64,000 nt of DNA from Bugula neritina (Eukaryota; Bryozoa; Gymnolaemata; Cheilostomatida; Bugulidae): positions 17,656,078-17,720,077 of the forward strand of contig OZ037769.1 in assembly GCA_964035545.1 (NCBI GenBank). Direction: 5' to 3'. The position numbers and the translations under genes are program-made. Under the pieces are notes generated by a model that saw only the letters and a list, made by a program, of their open reading frames with translations, did no database searches and was not told where the DNA came from. This document shows positions 1-13,414 of this stretch, piece by piece (the first letter of the stretch is position 1; each line of letters opens with the position of its first letter).

Positions 1-2664
1 ATATCACTCAGGTATAATCACATATATATTATTCATAGCTGTAATACTTTAGCAATGAATAGATCATGTTTAATTTCCACTCTACCTAGCAGTTTTTCAG
101 AATTATAGAGCTATGTATATCGTGAAATTGGAATAGCCTAATAGTTTTACATGTGTTTATAGCTAGTCAAGCTAACTTCAAAAGCTTACAATAATTAGAT
201 GATATTTGCATTCTTTTGAAGGTTATGGTGAAGCTACTGCAAAACTGGCCATTAGTTTAGCATAATATGCAATGCCACGCAAAAGCATGCCAAACAAGCA
301 ATGTTTATTTACCTTACCAGCGCAATTTTATCACCTTAAACACAAAAGCAAGTATAAAATACACATCCATATTAGATTAACTGTCAAGTTAAAAAAAGAC
401 AACATATATTCATGAGCTAGTTCTGTTTGCACAAGTACAATTTAGACCAGCTTATTATTTAGATTGCCACAAGAATATGACATAAAATATGTCTTTAATC
501 ATTATTTTGATATTCACTGGTTGAAGATATTTTTTATATCCTAATATGTAAATATTGTACATAAATCTTAAAAATTAACTAGGTGAATAAGGAAAACTGC
601 TAATTTTATGAAACTGTTATGTTAATAAAGACAATGGCTATCAACAAATCCCACCAGACCACAAACTAATTGTAAATACTAAAGCAATTATATAGTGCTA
701 TGTGTTGATCTAGCCTAGTCAATACACCACAAATATGTATTATGACATACCACATTTTAAGTACTGGGTTACCATTTATTCTAATGGGTATTTGTTTAAA
801 CTGTTATATACAGCTTTTTGCACTACCAATATACAAGCCAGTTGTTATTCTGTCACTTTTTATCTACATCTCTTTTTAATGCCAGTTACTTGTTAGCTTC
901 AGTACAAACAGCTAAACATTCTACTCTACAGCCAATCTTACTGTTAACTCTTGTTTAACAATATTACAAGAATCTAAAAATTTGAGTGTGTTTTAAGTAT
1001 AATATTCTATCATTATAACTTTTAAATGAAACAATAATATGATAAATGCATTATAACTTTCTGAAAAGTTTGTTTGCAAAGTATATGTTTTTGGAAAATA
1101 GTTTTACAACATTTGCTAGGAGCATTATATTTATTCCTATCTAAAATAATTTTGTTTGAACTGCTATGTTTGTAATCATGTAATCAGAAGTAAAGCATCA
1201 GTAAAATGAGTATAAGTAGAAGCTTGACAGCTACATTAGGCATTGCTACATAGTACATAAATGTATGGCCGTATTAAATACTTAGCTGCATTCACAGATA
1301 AATGCATGGCTTGGAATTACAATACCATGAATACATTATTTATTTAGCTGGGTAACTATACAATTATGCCAAAGTGAAAAGCCTTTGGTTATTAATGCCT
1401 GAAATGTCTAACAATCTACTTGGGAGACCACCTTGTTGTTACAGAGTGAATGAGTTATTTGTTTGGCATTTGGATGATGGCACAAAGAAAGGCTATTTGG
1501 TTTGTTACTTGAGACTAGTAGCAAACTGCTACAGTCATAGCATCTTAGAAGATTTTGCATCACTTGCATCACTGCGTACATTATTTTAATGTAGCTATTG
1601 AAATTAATATCTCACTGAAAACACAGTATTGCAAAATCTTAAGCTGTACATAATTATATTATGCATCAAAAAGTACTTCTGCTATTCGACTATCCCAGGT
1701 TTATTTTAAACTAGCACTGCCAAAGTGCCTTGACTCTATTACACTGTTTACTAGCTAATTTTGTTCTTCTCAATAGTGAAATAGATCTATTGCAAGAAAT
1801 TAATGACTAGATATAACAATAATGATTTTTAGGCAAGACTTTCGCATCTATATTGCTCATCTGCTAGCTTGAAATACCCCTCTCCTTGGACTAATCTCAG
1901 GCATTTCATTGTTGTTTAAACAGTTTTTAAACTCCTATTTCAATAAATCATTACCAACACTGCCTGCATGTATTAATATTCATTAGTGCAGTCAATGCAC
2001 TGTGGAGACAGCACCTGATGTTCTGTATATTACATTATAGTACAGAGATACTAAATCCAAAACATCTAAAATAATTGATGCTTCTACCAGATTTTTAGCA
2101 CACCTATAATATGTATTCCTGTAGTAAATATTAATAAGATGTTTTAACTGATAGTTTTTATGCCATTATAATAGTTAGATACTATAACTACAACTTGAAA
2201 CTCTTTAACCAGCACATTGGTTAGTAATATTGCTTCTTGATATTTAATTGCTGGTTCACAAACTATCAATAATAGGGATGCATATCAAAACTTGACTGCA
2301 TTCATAATATGATTTTAATGCTATGTAATGACTAAGCATGTCTGGCTGATATGAATGAGGTGACTATTTTGTACACTGTTTAACAACATCAGCTTTTTGG
2401 GTTCATTTAAAGCATCTGCAAATCTGTATTATACATAATTACTGTTAGGGCCCATTAATTAAATTGTTAACCCTGAAATGCTTTTTACACTGTAATACTA
2501 AGTAGCAAAAGACATGTATATATATATAAACTGATTGTAATTTATACATAACATTGTACATTTAAAAAAACTCACAAAATACATAATTTATTAGCTAAAT
2601 TTCAAGGCGTTTTGTAGGTAGTGGGTTAATGTCAATAAAGTAGAATCCGGGAAGTTGAGTAGCT
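1..2664. other. AT-rich intergenic DNA, no gene seen
   Basis: No convincing exon, RNA gene or mobile element is visible in this AT-rich stretch. A short (TA)n run lies near 2,517-2,530. One 71-codon plus-strand frame at 1,374-1,589 starts on GTG and has no recognisable domain or flanking splice signals, so I do not call it. Confidence 0.6.
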
Positions 2665-3778
2665 TTATTCAAGAGGAAGGCTCTCCAACAGTTCTACCAA
2701 AGCCTAAATAACACGTATAAAATAAAGGTTATATGCACAATTTTTTTTCCAAAACAGCCTGCAACTGTTTTGCTATTGCATATGCCCTATGCCATTCATC
2801 AAGTGGAACAATTTTAACCAGGATATCTAGAAAAGTTGACACAAGGGCTTTATAAACTATGTAACAGTAAAACTGTGAGTAGAAATTAATTGACACTAAT
2901 GAATAATGCTTTAGGTGCTGGCAACAACCATAAAAGAAAAGTTATATAACAAACAAATAGAAAAAGCACTAAACAAATCAACAGCATTATATACAATTGG
3001 GGCACATACATGAAAACAGCAGCTAGTGTCATTTTCTTAAGACAGCACTATTTTAGGTGTAAATTTGAGAAGTATTAGAAAATGCAGAAATTTACTGCAA
3101 TTGGTTCATTTTATTTAAGTTAGTACATACTGAAGATCTCAAGTTTTTGCTAATGAACATGAGTTTTGGCCCGAAACTAAAAAAATATCAATAAATACAC
3201 CTAAATAATCAAGGCTCTTTTTAAGTTTCTTTGATTTCCTATGCTTTTTTTCTAATTACAGCAACTTCTGACTGGGGATCGCCACGGTTAGTTTGTAACA
3301 GTAGGCAATCCAAATGAAATGAATAAATAGGAAAAAACATGAGAAATCATGCAAAATTAAGAAGAACCTTGATTATTTAGGTGTATTTCTTGATGTCTCA
3401 CTAATTTTAAGCAAAAAGCATTGTTCATTAGCAGCTAAATTGTAAAAATGGCTAAAAACTGCAGATTTCCAGTGTGTACTAAATTAAATAAAAGGACTCA
3501 ATCACCTTTGCAACATAATTCAATAATTGCATGGTCAAGCAGAATAAACTACAATTAACAGCAACAACAGTGTAATAGTTGCGTAGAAAAGTTGTACTGC
3601 AAAAAACTAAAAGAATGCAAAATCTATAAATGTGTGCTACCAAGTAAATGCTGAACAGACATCATGAAATAGTGTACGAAATACAAACTATTAAACTTAC
3701 CTGTTGATCTAATGCAGCCAAAACCTTAAGCTTAGAGTAGTGGAATGGTGCTGTTCGATGTTGATACGCTACAAGTAG
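2665..3778 (-). CDS. Tentative 3' end of a minus-strand gene (two exons)
   Basis: Two exon-like blocks read on the minus strand share one phase. The inner block, 3,778 down to 3,701, is 26 codons, follows a TTAG acceptor and ends CAG|GTAAGT, the best donor in the area. The last block, 2,703 down to 2,665, follows a TTTAG acceptor and gives ALVELLESLPLE and a TAA stop; that stop lies inside an AATAAA poly(A) signal (2,669-2,664). The 997-bp intron between them holds a fold-back repeat. Upstream exons are not resolved: a weak chain through 3,779-3,920 would need introns under 30 nt. I do not recognise the protein, and the coding case rests on splice signals, phase and the poly(A) signal only. 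Confidence 0.38.
3093..3519. repeat. Imperfect inverted repeat (fold-back or MITE-like)
   Basis: The arm at about 3,093-3,226 is the imperfect reverse complement of about 3,358-3,519. The best-preserved part is AATACACCTAAATAATCAAG near 3,195-3,215, whose complement lies near 3,366-3,387. The loop of about 130 bp contains a TTACAG..GTTAGT pair bounding only about 25 nt. No target-site duplication was identified, so this may be a fold-back element or a local inverted duplication. Confidence 0.6.
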
Positions 3779-3939
3779 CTAAGATGACTCAAATTCTTGC
3801 CTTTAGGAGTAAGAGGCCTCAGCTCAGTTTCAACAAAACTTCCAATAATCTCAACGGATGCGCTCAATTAGGAGCCACAACAAAGCACACCCATGTCATT
3901 TTAGTAAACTCTAAAAAATGAACGGAAATAAAACTGTTA

Positions 3940-5207
3940 GAGAGTAAACAGAGAAACATATAGTGATGGGGGAAAAACCTGTCAGAAAAGGTTATATACA
4001 CTCATAGTCATAACACGAAGAAAAAGATAATGAATAACAAGCTATTCAAGATGACACAAGAAACCAAACAAATTTCTTTGACTAAAAAATATAATTAAAT
4101 ACTATATTACTTGGCAAAAAATATTTGTTTTGAACAACGTATTATTGGGAAGAATTGCCAGTGTCTTAAATTTTGAGATTAAAGTTTCTGCCTTATAGCG
4201 GAAATAGAGAGGCAATCAATAGTGTACAAAACATGTTTTCAGTCATTGGCTGTTGACTAAATTGACAAAGGTAAAGAAAGCTTCCATATCATTATTTATT
4301 TTGTTCTCAAGTGTGTGGTTACAGTTTCATGAGTCAGAAATATAATTATTTGAGATATGAAATCAAATGTAGTCAAAAGAGTGTCATACAATTTAAAATG
4401 TAGTAATAGAGCTTTGACAATAATTTCTTCTGCTAAGTAAAACAGGTACCATTATGTGCTACTTATCTTTTAGAGATGAACATCAAGGATGTTGAAAACA
4501 AAATAGTTGTAAATTACAGCAAATACCTTTCTACTTACCTAACCAGAGAAAATAAGTTTTCAACCTTGCATGCACTCAGCTGGTTTTCAATTGTTTGGAT
4601 CAGTGACATCTTTATAACTGATAGCAGCATTATGTGATAGCTTTAGGAATTGTTACCTTAAATCTAAATTATATAGAACAAGAAGTGCAAAAATATGGCA
4701 TTAGTACTCATTGCACAATACACACTTGCTAGAGTAGCTAATCTAGCATCACATTAATTTAAGAAAGACAAAATTTTTTTTACTGTTCACAAATGATGAA
4801 TATTAAAATTTGAATAATTAGACAAATTAACAATGATATTGATGTTAGTTCAAACATTACTAATGGTAAACACCAAAATACTAATAGGAATAGTCATGTT
4901 AACATTAATTAGAAAAGTAAAGATAATTTGAAAATGAGACAGTTTATAGGTCTAACTCTTACAGTTGACAAGCAATTACAGGGCAGTCATATTGATGTAG
5001 GCTACCCTCAAAATGTAGCACTTTAAAAATATTAAAAAGACAGCACATATAAGAACATAATCTTAAAAATAGGCATATGTGACGCCTATATTTTGATTAA
5101 CAAAGAAATCTTCTTTACTTTATTAATCTAGCTCATATAATGGTATTCTGTCTTAGTATGTTATTTTAATACTTGAAATCTAATCAGCTACAGAAAAGTA
5201 CTTCAAT
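3940..5207. other. AT-rich DNA, no clear gene
   Basis: No open frame or repeat of note. One minus-strand donor-like site, GGTTAG|GTAAGT near 4,540, could end an exon of about 41 nt, but no phase-compatible partner was found. Confidence 0.45.
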
Positions 5208-5469
5208 TCAAAGGCCTTCATAATTATTCTTTAGTTTGCTATTTAAATAGACAGTAAGGTTGATGAATAAAATAAAAGTTAGTAAAGTAAAAACTAAATA
5301 AATTGAGAATAATATCTCCACTCTAAGGTTATAATCCTTATAAATTAACATTTTAATACTCCTGTTATCCTTAGGTATAGTTGTTAGCAATTTAACTATG
5401 AGCTCGAAGCCAAATGTCAGTATCAGCATCCCCATTACATTGACTAAGACTGACTTTATAACCCTCAAG
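5208..5469 (-). CDS. Possible exon encoding two membrane helices
   Basis: A minus-strand frame of 86 codons ends in TGA at 5,208. It has no ATG at its 5' edge; instead a CACAG acceptor-like site precedes it at about 5,470, so if real it is an internal or last exon. The product would have two hydrophobic segments (about residues 8-27 and 53-72) separated by a charged loop. AT-rich DNA often produces hydrophobic translations by chance, and no family is recognised. It may also be a shadow of non-coding sequence. Confidence 0.25.
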
Positions 5470-5599
5470 CTGTGGCACTCAATTTCTATAAGTAGTAACT
5501 AATAACAAATATAAAATTATTTATTTGCTACTGATAGTGATAATAATTAAAAATAATAATATGATCCATTAAAATAGAACTAATAAAGCCAACGACGTT

Positions 5600-8522
5600 A
5601 ATGGTATGTCTAACTAAACATGGCATGTCTCGTCTGGCGGTGGGTATGTGGAGGACCAGGCAACCTACGGCCGTCAACCCGTTACTGGCACAACTAGAAG
5701 AAGATACTCAAGAGAAGACAACAAAGTTGTCATGGAATGCTACTTCAAAAGTACACCCAAATTGAGAGGTTATAGAAAAACAATGTATGAGCTCTGTAGA
5801 CCCGGATCAAAGAATTATTTAAAAAGAATGTGCAAACGCTGGAAAACAGAGGAGAGTTTAACATCAGCGAATAGAGACTAGCGGATTAAGCAAGAACTAT
5901 GAAGAAACACAAGCATTTTATGGAAGAAGAACTCCATAAGATTGAAGAAGGAACCTTGCAAGAACTAGGCACATCAATTGGTGAAGAAGATAATGAAGAG
6001 CTAAATTTGCAAATAGAGGATGTTATAGTACAACATGAGATAGCATATAAATCAGCCATGAGAATTTTAAGAGTACCTAGTTCAGAGGTAGAAAAAGTGT
6101 TAGTAGAAAAATTATAAATGAGCATAACAAACTATCTAATGATCGACCAACACTAAGAGCCCTTAGGCACATTGAGAGGGTCAAATTACTACAGGCAGTA
6201 AAACAGATTAATGATGTGCTAAACTGTGTTGAGATTATTAATACCATTGAGCTTAATAACACCACCATGGCTTGTGCGAAAAATGGTAACAGAACAAGTG
6301 TGTAACAAAAAGGAAAAAGAAAAACTGACAATGTACAAGTATGGAAAATACGACTGCAGAAGAAATAAAAAGAAATTAGATCAGACTTAAGTAAAATAGC
6401 AGAGTGAAAAAGTAGAGCTTACAATGATTCATTGAGAAGAATGGTTGAAGAAAAATATAGGATAAAGAACAAAGAGTGTGGTGTAGTGATTGAAAAACTG
6501 AAGCAAAACCTGAGAGCTGTAAGCCAGAAGATAAACAGATATACAGAATGAGTTGATCAATATAATCAGAACACAATGTTTACAATGATAAGCGCTTTTA
6601 TCAAGAATTACGAGGAAATGAATGTACATCTAAAGAGGCACCTGACAAGGAAATCAAAAGCATTCTGATAAAATATATGGGGTCAGCCAACTAAAAATAA
6701 TACCAATGCAGAATGACTAAATAAAGTTAGCAACAAATTGGAGCATATGTAAAGACAAGGAAATTAGATCTTAGAAACGATGCAAACAACTGGAATAGCA
6801 ATTAATGTCATAAGGTTGATAAGAAAAAGCATGAAACCTGGAAAACACAACTGAAATACCTGGAAGAAAAGATAGGAAAAATAAAGATCAAACTAAGAAT
6901 TTTCCAAGGAGACTCTTTATCTCTATCCCTTTTCTCCAACTACCGATTCGCATGACAGAAGCGGCTCAATGATGCAAATTTCGACGAGACAGAAAACAAA
7001 CCATCTCCTATATGTGGATGACCTGAAGGTAAATAGGAAATCAAAGTCAGAACTGGAAGCTTTGGTAAACACTGCCGGGATCTTCACAAGGAATATAGAA
7101 ATGAAATTTGGATTAAAAAATGTGCCACACTGGTTATGAGAAAGGGAAAGAAAATCAAGGACACAGGAATCAGTTTGCCTGATGAACAGGTAATCAAAGA
7201 TCTGGGTGAGAAGCCGTATAAATATCTAGGAGTTCTTGAGATTGATAGAATACAAATATATGAAATGAAAAATAAGATCAAGGAGTACTACAAACAAATA
7301 AGAAAAGTTCTGGATTCAAAACTGAATGGTGAGAACACAATCAAAGCAATAAACACATGGGCAGTAACAGCAGTGCATTACACAGCTAGAATACTTGACT
7401 GAACTGTTTCATGAGCTAAAAAATATGGACTGAAAGACAAGGAAGCTAATGACAACAAACCGTGCACCCTATCCGAGAGCAGATGTAGGCAGGCTGTATT
7501 TTAGCAGAAGGGAAGGCGGTAGAAGAATGTTGTCAACTGAAAAATGCATAAAGATTGAAAACTGCAGCATGTCAGACTACATAAATAAAACATAGACTGA
7601 TAAAAACACCACACTGAATACCTTCCTAAAAGACAAAACGGCGGTAGAACTAAATAATGATAAAGTGATAGAAAGAACTGATGAGTGTAAAGAAAAGCTT
7701 CATGTGGTCAATACATCATCAAAATGGTGGAAGACATGAAAGCATTTTCCTGGAACTGGTTGAAGTATGGTTGGCTGAAAAAGGAAACAGAAGGACTGCT
7801 GACAGCTGCGCAAGATCAACTATTCACTACTAGAAATTATAAAGTGGCTATGGTGAGAGAACAGGGTAGCAAGAAGTGTGGAATGTGTAACGCAAGAGAC
7901 AAAACTTCGATGCACGTATTGAGTGAGTTTGAGAAGGTAGCAGAAGGAGAATATATGAAAAAACACAACCTTTTGGCATTGATAATTTCAATAGTAGTTG
8001 TGTGAACTTCGTGGGTTTCAGAAAAGTAAGAATTGGTACGGCCATCAAGCAGAATCAGTACTGGAAAAGGATAATGTAAAAACCTTGTAAGATTTTAACA
8101 TACACACTGACGTAGTCATCAAAGTTAGGAGACCCGATATATTAGTAGTTGACAAGCATAATGCTGAAACAACGATAATTGATATCACAGTCCCTGTTAA
8201 CTACAGAGTAAAAGAAAAAGATTCGAAAAGTTAGGAAAATATCAGAATTTAGCACTAGAATAAACCCGCCTTTGAAAAACATCAAAAAAGTCATCCCGTT
8301 GTAACTGGAGCCTTTGGAGTTTTATACAAGATTGTAGACTGGCTGACACTACTTGGAGTAGCTGAAAACAAATGCTCATTAATTCAGCAGACACCCTTAC
8401 TAGGATCAGGATAAGCTCACATCCTGAGGAAAGTTCTATCCATTTCAGCCTAGTATAACTAGGCCAATGGTAAAAGGTTACACCAGCTAAAAAACTACGG
8501 TCAATCAACAATAATAATAATA
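5600..8522 (+). mobile_element. Decayed LINE retrotransposon encoding RT and a restriction-like endonuclease
   Basis: Fragments of one retrotransposon polyprotein appear in order on the plus strand, across several frames with many stops: a basic N-terminal domain, reverse transcriptase, a cysteine/histidine motif and a PD..D endonuclease. The copy ends in an AAT-rich tail near 8,509-8,522, typical of the 3' end of such elements. Order and motifs fit LINEs of the R2/NeSL type, whose endonuclease lies C-terminal to the RT, rather than APE-type LINEs. The 5' boundary is uncertain; CpG-containing sequence before 5,648 probably belongs to it. No target-site duplication was established. Confidence 0.85.
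5648..8430 (+). pseudogene. LINE polyprotein remnant (RT + RLE), frameshifted
   Basis: The N-terminal part (5,648-5,881) reads RRRYSREDNKVVMECYF, as in many invertebrate LINE proteins. RT motifs follow: QGDSLS at 6,906-6,923 (the fingers/palm QGD motif) and YVDD at 7,011-7,022 (the catalytic aspartate pair, intact). The thumb region with KPYKYLGVLE and LNGENTIKAINTWAV is open at 7,136-7,402. A PRADVGRLYFSRREGGRRML segment lies in another frame near 7,466-7,530. Next come TRNYKVAM and the CGMC..H motif (about 7,830-7,930), where the expected last Cys is Phe. The endonuclease motif RRPD (8,127-8,138) is followed 15 residues later by the Asp of IIDITVP (8,175-8,195). A VVTGAFGVLYKIVDWL segment near 8,300 closes the protein. 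Frame changes and stops throughout make it non-functional. Confidence 0.85.
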
Positions 8523-8637
8523 TACAACTATATTAGTACAGTTGGTTCTATTATTAGATTAGCATATCGATTATGACTTTTCGATTGCCACCCTGATACT
8601 ATGAGTAAAATGTACAAGCATACGTGAAAGTATAGAT

Positions 8638-8700
8638 ATGATCATAAGTATAAAAATAGGTATAAGTATAAATATAAATATAGGTACAAGTATAAAACGA
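8638..8700. repeat. Degenerate hexanucleotide repeat (ATAAGT-like)
   Basis: About ten consecutive six-base blocks vary around ATAAGT/ATAAAT/ATAGGT. It begins about 120 bp after the LINE tail. Confidence 0.6.
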
Positions 8701-9569
8701 ATGATTATATTATTAATAATATTAGTTAGTGATACCTATAACCGTAATGGTTTTTAGACTTACAGTTATCATTAACATTAGCTGAGTAATATGATTAGTT
8801 AAAATAATGGTATTCATTATTATATCATAGTTATAAGTTATAACTCTAGTCTCTAAAGAGCAACAGCAAGTGTAATTGGGATATTCATATTAAATTTCAT
8901 ATTCACATAATGCAATGTTTATGTTATGAACTAATTTATTCCTTCAACATTTAACTACAAATATGATTAACACTAACTTTGACCAGCAGTATTACTAAAA
9001 GAAGCGTATTACACATATAAGATAATAAAATTCTAGTAGTGGGACTAATAGTATTACTAGGTCCGGTATTATTCTTGTTATCTTATTCATCATTCATGAG
9101 TTATCAAATTTAAAATTACTACTTATTAGCATCAGCATATAAAAAGTAAGATCATTAGGAATAATTATCATGAGGTATGATCTATGATTTGCATTATCCA
9201 TATATAGTTTAATACCAATATGATATATTATTATTGCTGATAGTCTATGTTATAGTTAAATTTATACTTATCTTTACAGTTACCTATAGTAGCACTTATT
9301 AGTTATTTGTGGTAGCCAAACTAATGTTTAATATTAATAAATTAAACTGAGTATCATAAAAGTGTTACTAAGAATTTTAATTATAATCGTAATGGTGATC
9401 ATATTACTTTATTATAATTATTATATTTTATCACTAATGCTAAACTGAGTTAATGTATATACTTTGAGTTTTACTATTACTCATTATATTTACACTTATA
9501 GTAAAACTAAATATGTAAAAGTTATACTTATACTATTATTATTCGTATTTCATTAGACTTACATCTAAG

Positions 9570-9716
9570 ATCGCAGTCCTATTACTACTACCACTGATAC
9601 TAGTACTACAACTAGTACTAGTACTGCTACTAGTACTACTACTACTACTACTAATAGTACTGTTACTACTACTACTACTAGTACTACTACTAGGTCTACT
9701 ACTGTACTAGTACAAC
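9570..9716. repeat. Trinucleotide (ACT/AGT)n microsatellite
   Basis: Interrupted ACT/AGT/TACT triplets with runs such as CTACTACTACTACTACTA. A shorter relative is at about 10,326-10,362. Confidence 0.8.
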
Positions 9717-12700
9717 TACAAACTTTGAAAATAACTGCAAGAAAGGTATGACTTACTCTTTTTCTTAGTCTTACTGTGACTCTCAGTCGTAATGTAAAAT
9801 AAAATTGTGAACTGTAAAGTTAAACCCAAGGCTGAAATTTATTTAATTAAATTTAGACAATCTGAATCATTGGCTCAATCCTTGAGTTTGACTATTACTA
9901 TTATTAATATTATTAGTGTTACGATTGTGATTATCATTGGCATTATGATTAATATTATGCCATTATCATTATGATTGTAATTGTGGTAATTCTAACATTA
10001 ATTATAATCATAAATTAAAAGGTAATGATTAATGATAATTATTTTCATTTTGTATTCATAATGATAATCATAATGATGTAAATTTTGATGTAAAACCAAA
10101 ATACTAAAACTAAAAGTAAAAGTTATAAAATTAAATGATGAAATATTATAATGATAATTATAATTATTATATTTATTATATTATTATTGAATATATTATT
10201 TCATTAGAAAATAGGTTGCAGCTTAGCATGATTAAAATTCAGTAAAAATTAGTTTACCAACAGCAAACATGCATGCGTCTTGTCAACATTCAATTCGTAG
10301 TGCCATAGCGAAGCCAGATTACTGGTAGTACGACTACTAGAACTACTACTACTACTAGTGATGGATTACAGATTCTTGGCGATTTTAGCTGTGAGTGACC
10401 TTCACCTCACATTCTCGTCATGCGCGCGGCATTAGACTAAGTAGAGGGTATAAAGCACTGAGCTGGAAAAGAAATAATATATTTTAATTATAGGTAATAC
10501 TAATAGTAATATAATTTATGGTAATATATAGGTAATATTATTGAGTTCATTGGTATGGAGTATAGACCTATCACTGATAGTATCAGTATCAACTACCACT
10601 TACGTACTACTTCAACTTATAACTTACCTTCAACTCAAACTGCTTGGAATCATTTGTCTTTGATAATATTCATATTGGCATTGTCATTGTGATTGAAATA
10701 ACTATTAATATTTTTAGTTCAACATCAATGCCGAACATATTGTAATAATAAGGTTGATATACTTTGCTAATACTAATACTAATAGTAATATTAATAGTTA
10801 TAGTAATTCAGTATCACTCTCACTCTGGTGGAGTGAGACTCAGACTTAGAGTTAGAGACAGGGTGAGTCCGAGTAAGTCTGAGTGTTGGTAATAGTAATA
10901 CTAATAGTCATATAAATTTAAATTATATTTACTTATTTCTAGCAATCACAAAGTGACAATGGCAATAGTTATAGTAACTTTCACTTACTCTTAAATCATT
11001 GAACCTGAACTAAAAGTAAAATTAAGCATTATGATTATGATTATCATTATGATTATACCTATGATTTTATTATGTTTAAATTAAAAATTAATATCATGAT
11101 AATATCATAGTGATGAACATAATGATAAATGATAATATAAAAGTAAATCGATAAAATATACATTGATTTTGAATCATGGTGATACTTATACTCGTACCGG
11201 TACTGATAGTGATAGTAATACTAATAGTAATAGTAATAGTCATATAAATTTAAATAATATTTACTCATTACTGGCAATCACAACGGCAATAGTAACTTAA
11301 ACTTAAACTGTAACAGTAATGGTATGGGTATGTTTGAAATTGTCACCATCAGTATTGCTATGAGTCAAAATATAATGCTATCATACCAATAATTTAAAAT
11401 AGTATTACAAAGCTTCATTTGTAACTTTTACTTGTACCAATTTGGAATTTTGAGTTATACATATTCTTAGTTAAAGTTTTCAAGTTTGTTGTCAAAATGA
11501 ACTTGAAATTAAACACTCAGTGGTAAAAATTAAACTAAGACTGACTGTAAGTGACTAAAATTAAAAATAAGTAATTTTAAATATCGATTGAGTATTTTTC
11601 TTACTCTTTGTCTTAAAATTGATTTTTTTTTTCTATTTCCATTACTATTGCTATTAGTATAGTTGACTTAAATTTAATAATAGATATAATTATATCTTTA
11701 TAAATGTGATCTTTGATTTTATGAATAGTAATTCGAAAACTCTTTGTTATTATTTATTTTTGATCATTGTAGTTATTATCATTATATTTGTATAATAATT
11801 ATGATTATCAACTTCAATATCGATATTTGTATCATGATATGGATATCTGCCTCCATCCCATGTTCCATCCCATGTTCTATTTTGCAGTGCCTTTTTACAT
11901 TCCTGTCTAGGTTCACATTGCGGTGGTCATACTGATAGCACTTGGGGATAGTGAGGAGCATAATGATTATCACTAATATTAAGATTATCGTTATTAGGAT
12001 TTAGAATAATTTAATAAACAAGCAACTTAAAGCAAATGTTTTTACTAATACAAATATTAATTAATAATATAAATATAATACTATGAATATTATAATTATT
12101 ATACTTTACAATTCAAAGTAAGATAATCATAATACGAACTGGTAAAACTAAATATAAAGTAAACGTAATAATACTAATAGTAGTTATTCATTCTTCTTTG
12201 GTTTCACATACTAATAATTGAAAACCTCTGTCCTAATATTATTTCTATTATTATTGCTCAAAGTTTGATCCCCACTTAATTTTATAGTTCATTCACCAGC
12301 TACATAATTTTATTAAAATACATGTGGTATTAGTTATAGTAATAGTGAAACTTGAAGTTGAATAGCACGCTTATTACTCACTGCTTTTTGCTTACATTAT
12401 TAGGGTTACTCTTTAGTCTTAGAGATACCCTAACATAAACTTGAAAGCTGGAGGTAGTACTAGTCTGGTGCTGTGTTAATCCTACACTGTTGACTTATCA
12501 ACACTGTGACTATAATTATGACTCCTAAGTCAAAGTCATTTTCATATAGTAGTAATCACTATGACAGACTGAAAGTCAGGATGATTAAATATAATGATAA
12601 AGTGTGTAAGAATAAATCATAATTCTTCAATTATAAAGATAAATGGATAAAAATTGCAATCATAGTTTAATGTGCCTATTTTAAGCTGTCAATTTAATTA

Positions 12701-13414
12701 CTATAATATAAGTGCCCAAAGTACAACTTTTGATTTTCATAATTATGTTTTAATTTAATACAGATACCATAGTATCATATAAGGTAGAATCAGTTGTATC
12801 TTATTTAATAATAAAGTAACTTTTTGCAGCTTTCACAGTTATTAATTATTCACTTGTTAGTCTTTGAACTAGGACAATGTTAGAAACTTGAAGTAGAATG
12901 AAGTTTGATTTCAGTTACCGCAATGGTATCTGCAGTCACGATAGGGATATGCATATAACTATGTTTATATTTGTGAAAAATATATAGTCAAAACTAGATA
13001 AGGTAATAGTAATTATAGTTAGTTTCACTTTTAATATATTCCTATAAACTGGAAAATAGACAGAAGCATTTAATCATGAAAGTAAACCTAATGGAAGTAA
13101 ATCAATTCACTAAGTATAGTAAAATATTTACTATTCAGTGAGTTTATTTACTTTAGTTAATTGTACTTGATTATTTCTGTTGGTTTTTCAGTTGGTTTTT
13201 CTGCCTTTTGCTATAGCATATCAAACTACCACAAAGTCATGCTTCACTATTACAATGTTAAACATAGTGTTACTGTGTAATGTTATCGTAATGTGATAGT
13301 AATATTTGGATCATTGTAAGTGTTTCTGTTGTTGTACTGATTGAAAAATATTTTTTAGCTTGCATGGATATTTAATACCATCAAGGTGTCATTTGAACTG
13401 GGACTGGAATAAAG

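Larger units (their letters stand above)
8523..13280. other. Low-complexity, degenerate triplet-rich DNA
   Basis: The region is dominated by runs of TAn/ATn triplets such as AATAGTAATACTAATAGT and TTATCATTATGATT, interrupted and degenerate rather than a clean array. No exon could be supported. Clearer simple repeats inside it are listed separately. A GC-richer island lies around 10,260-10,460, and a GAGTCT/CTCACT-like hexamer cluster lies at about 10,810-10,885. Confidence 0.6.

Noticed and set aside
1374-1589. 71-codon plus-strand frame
   Set aside because: GTG start, no domain, no splice or poly(A) support.
7848-8048. Minus-strand frames inside the LINE
   Set aside because: Antisense shadows of the retrotransposon polyprotein.
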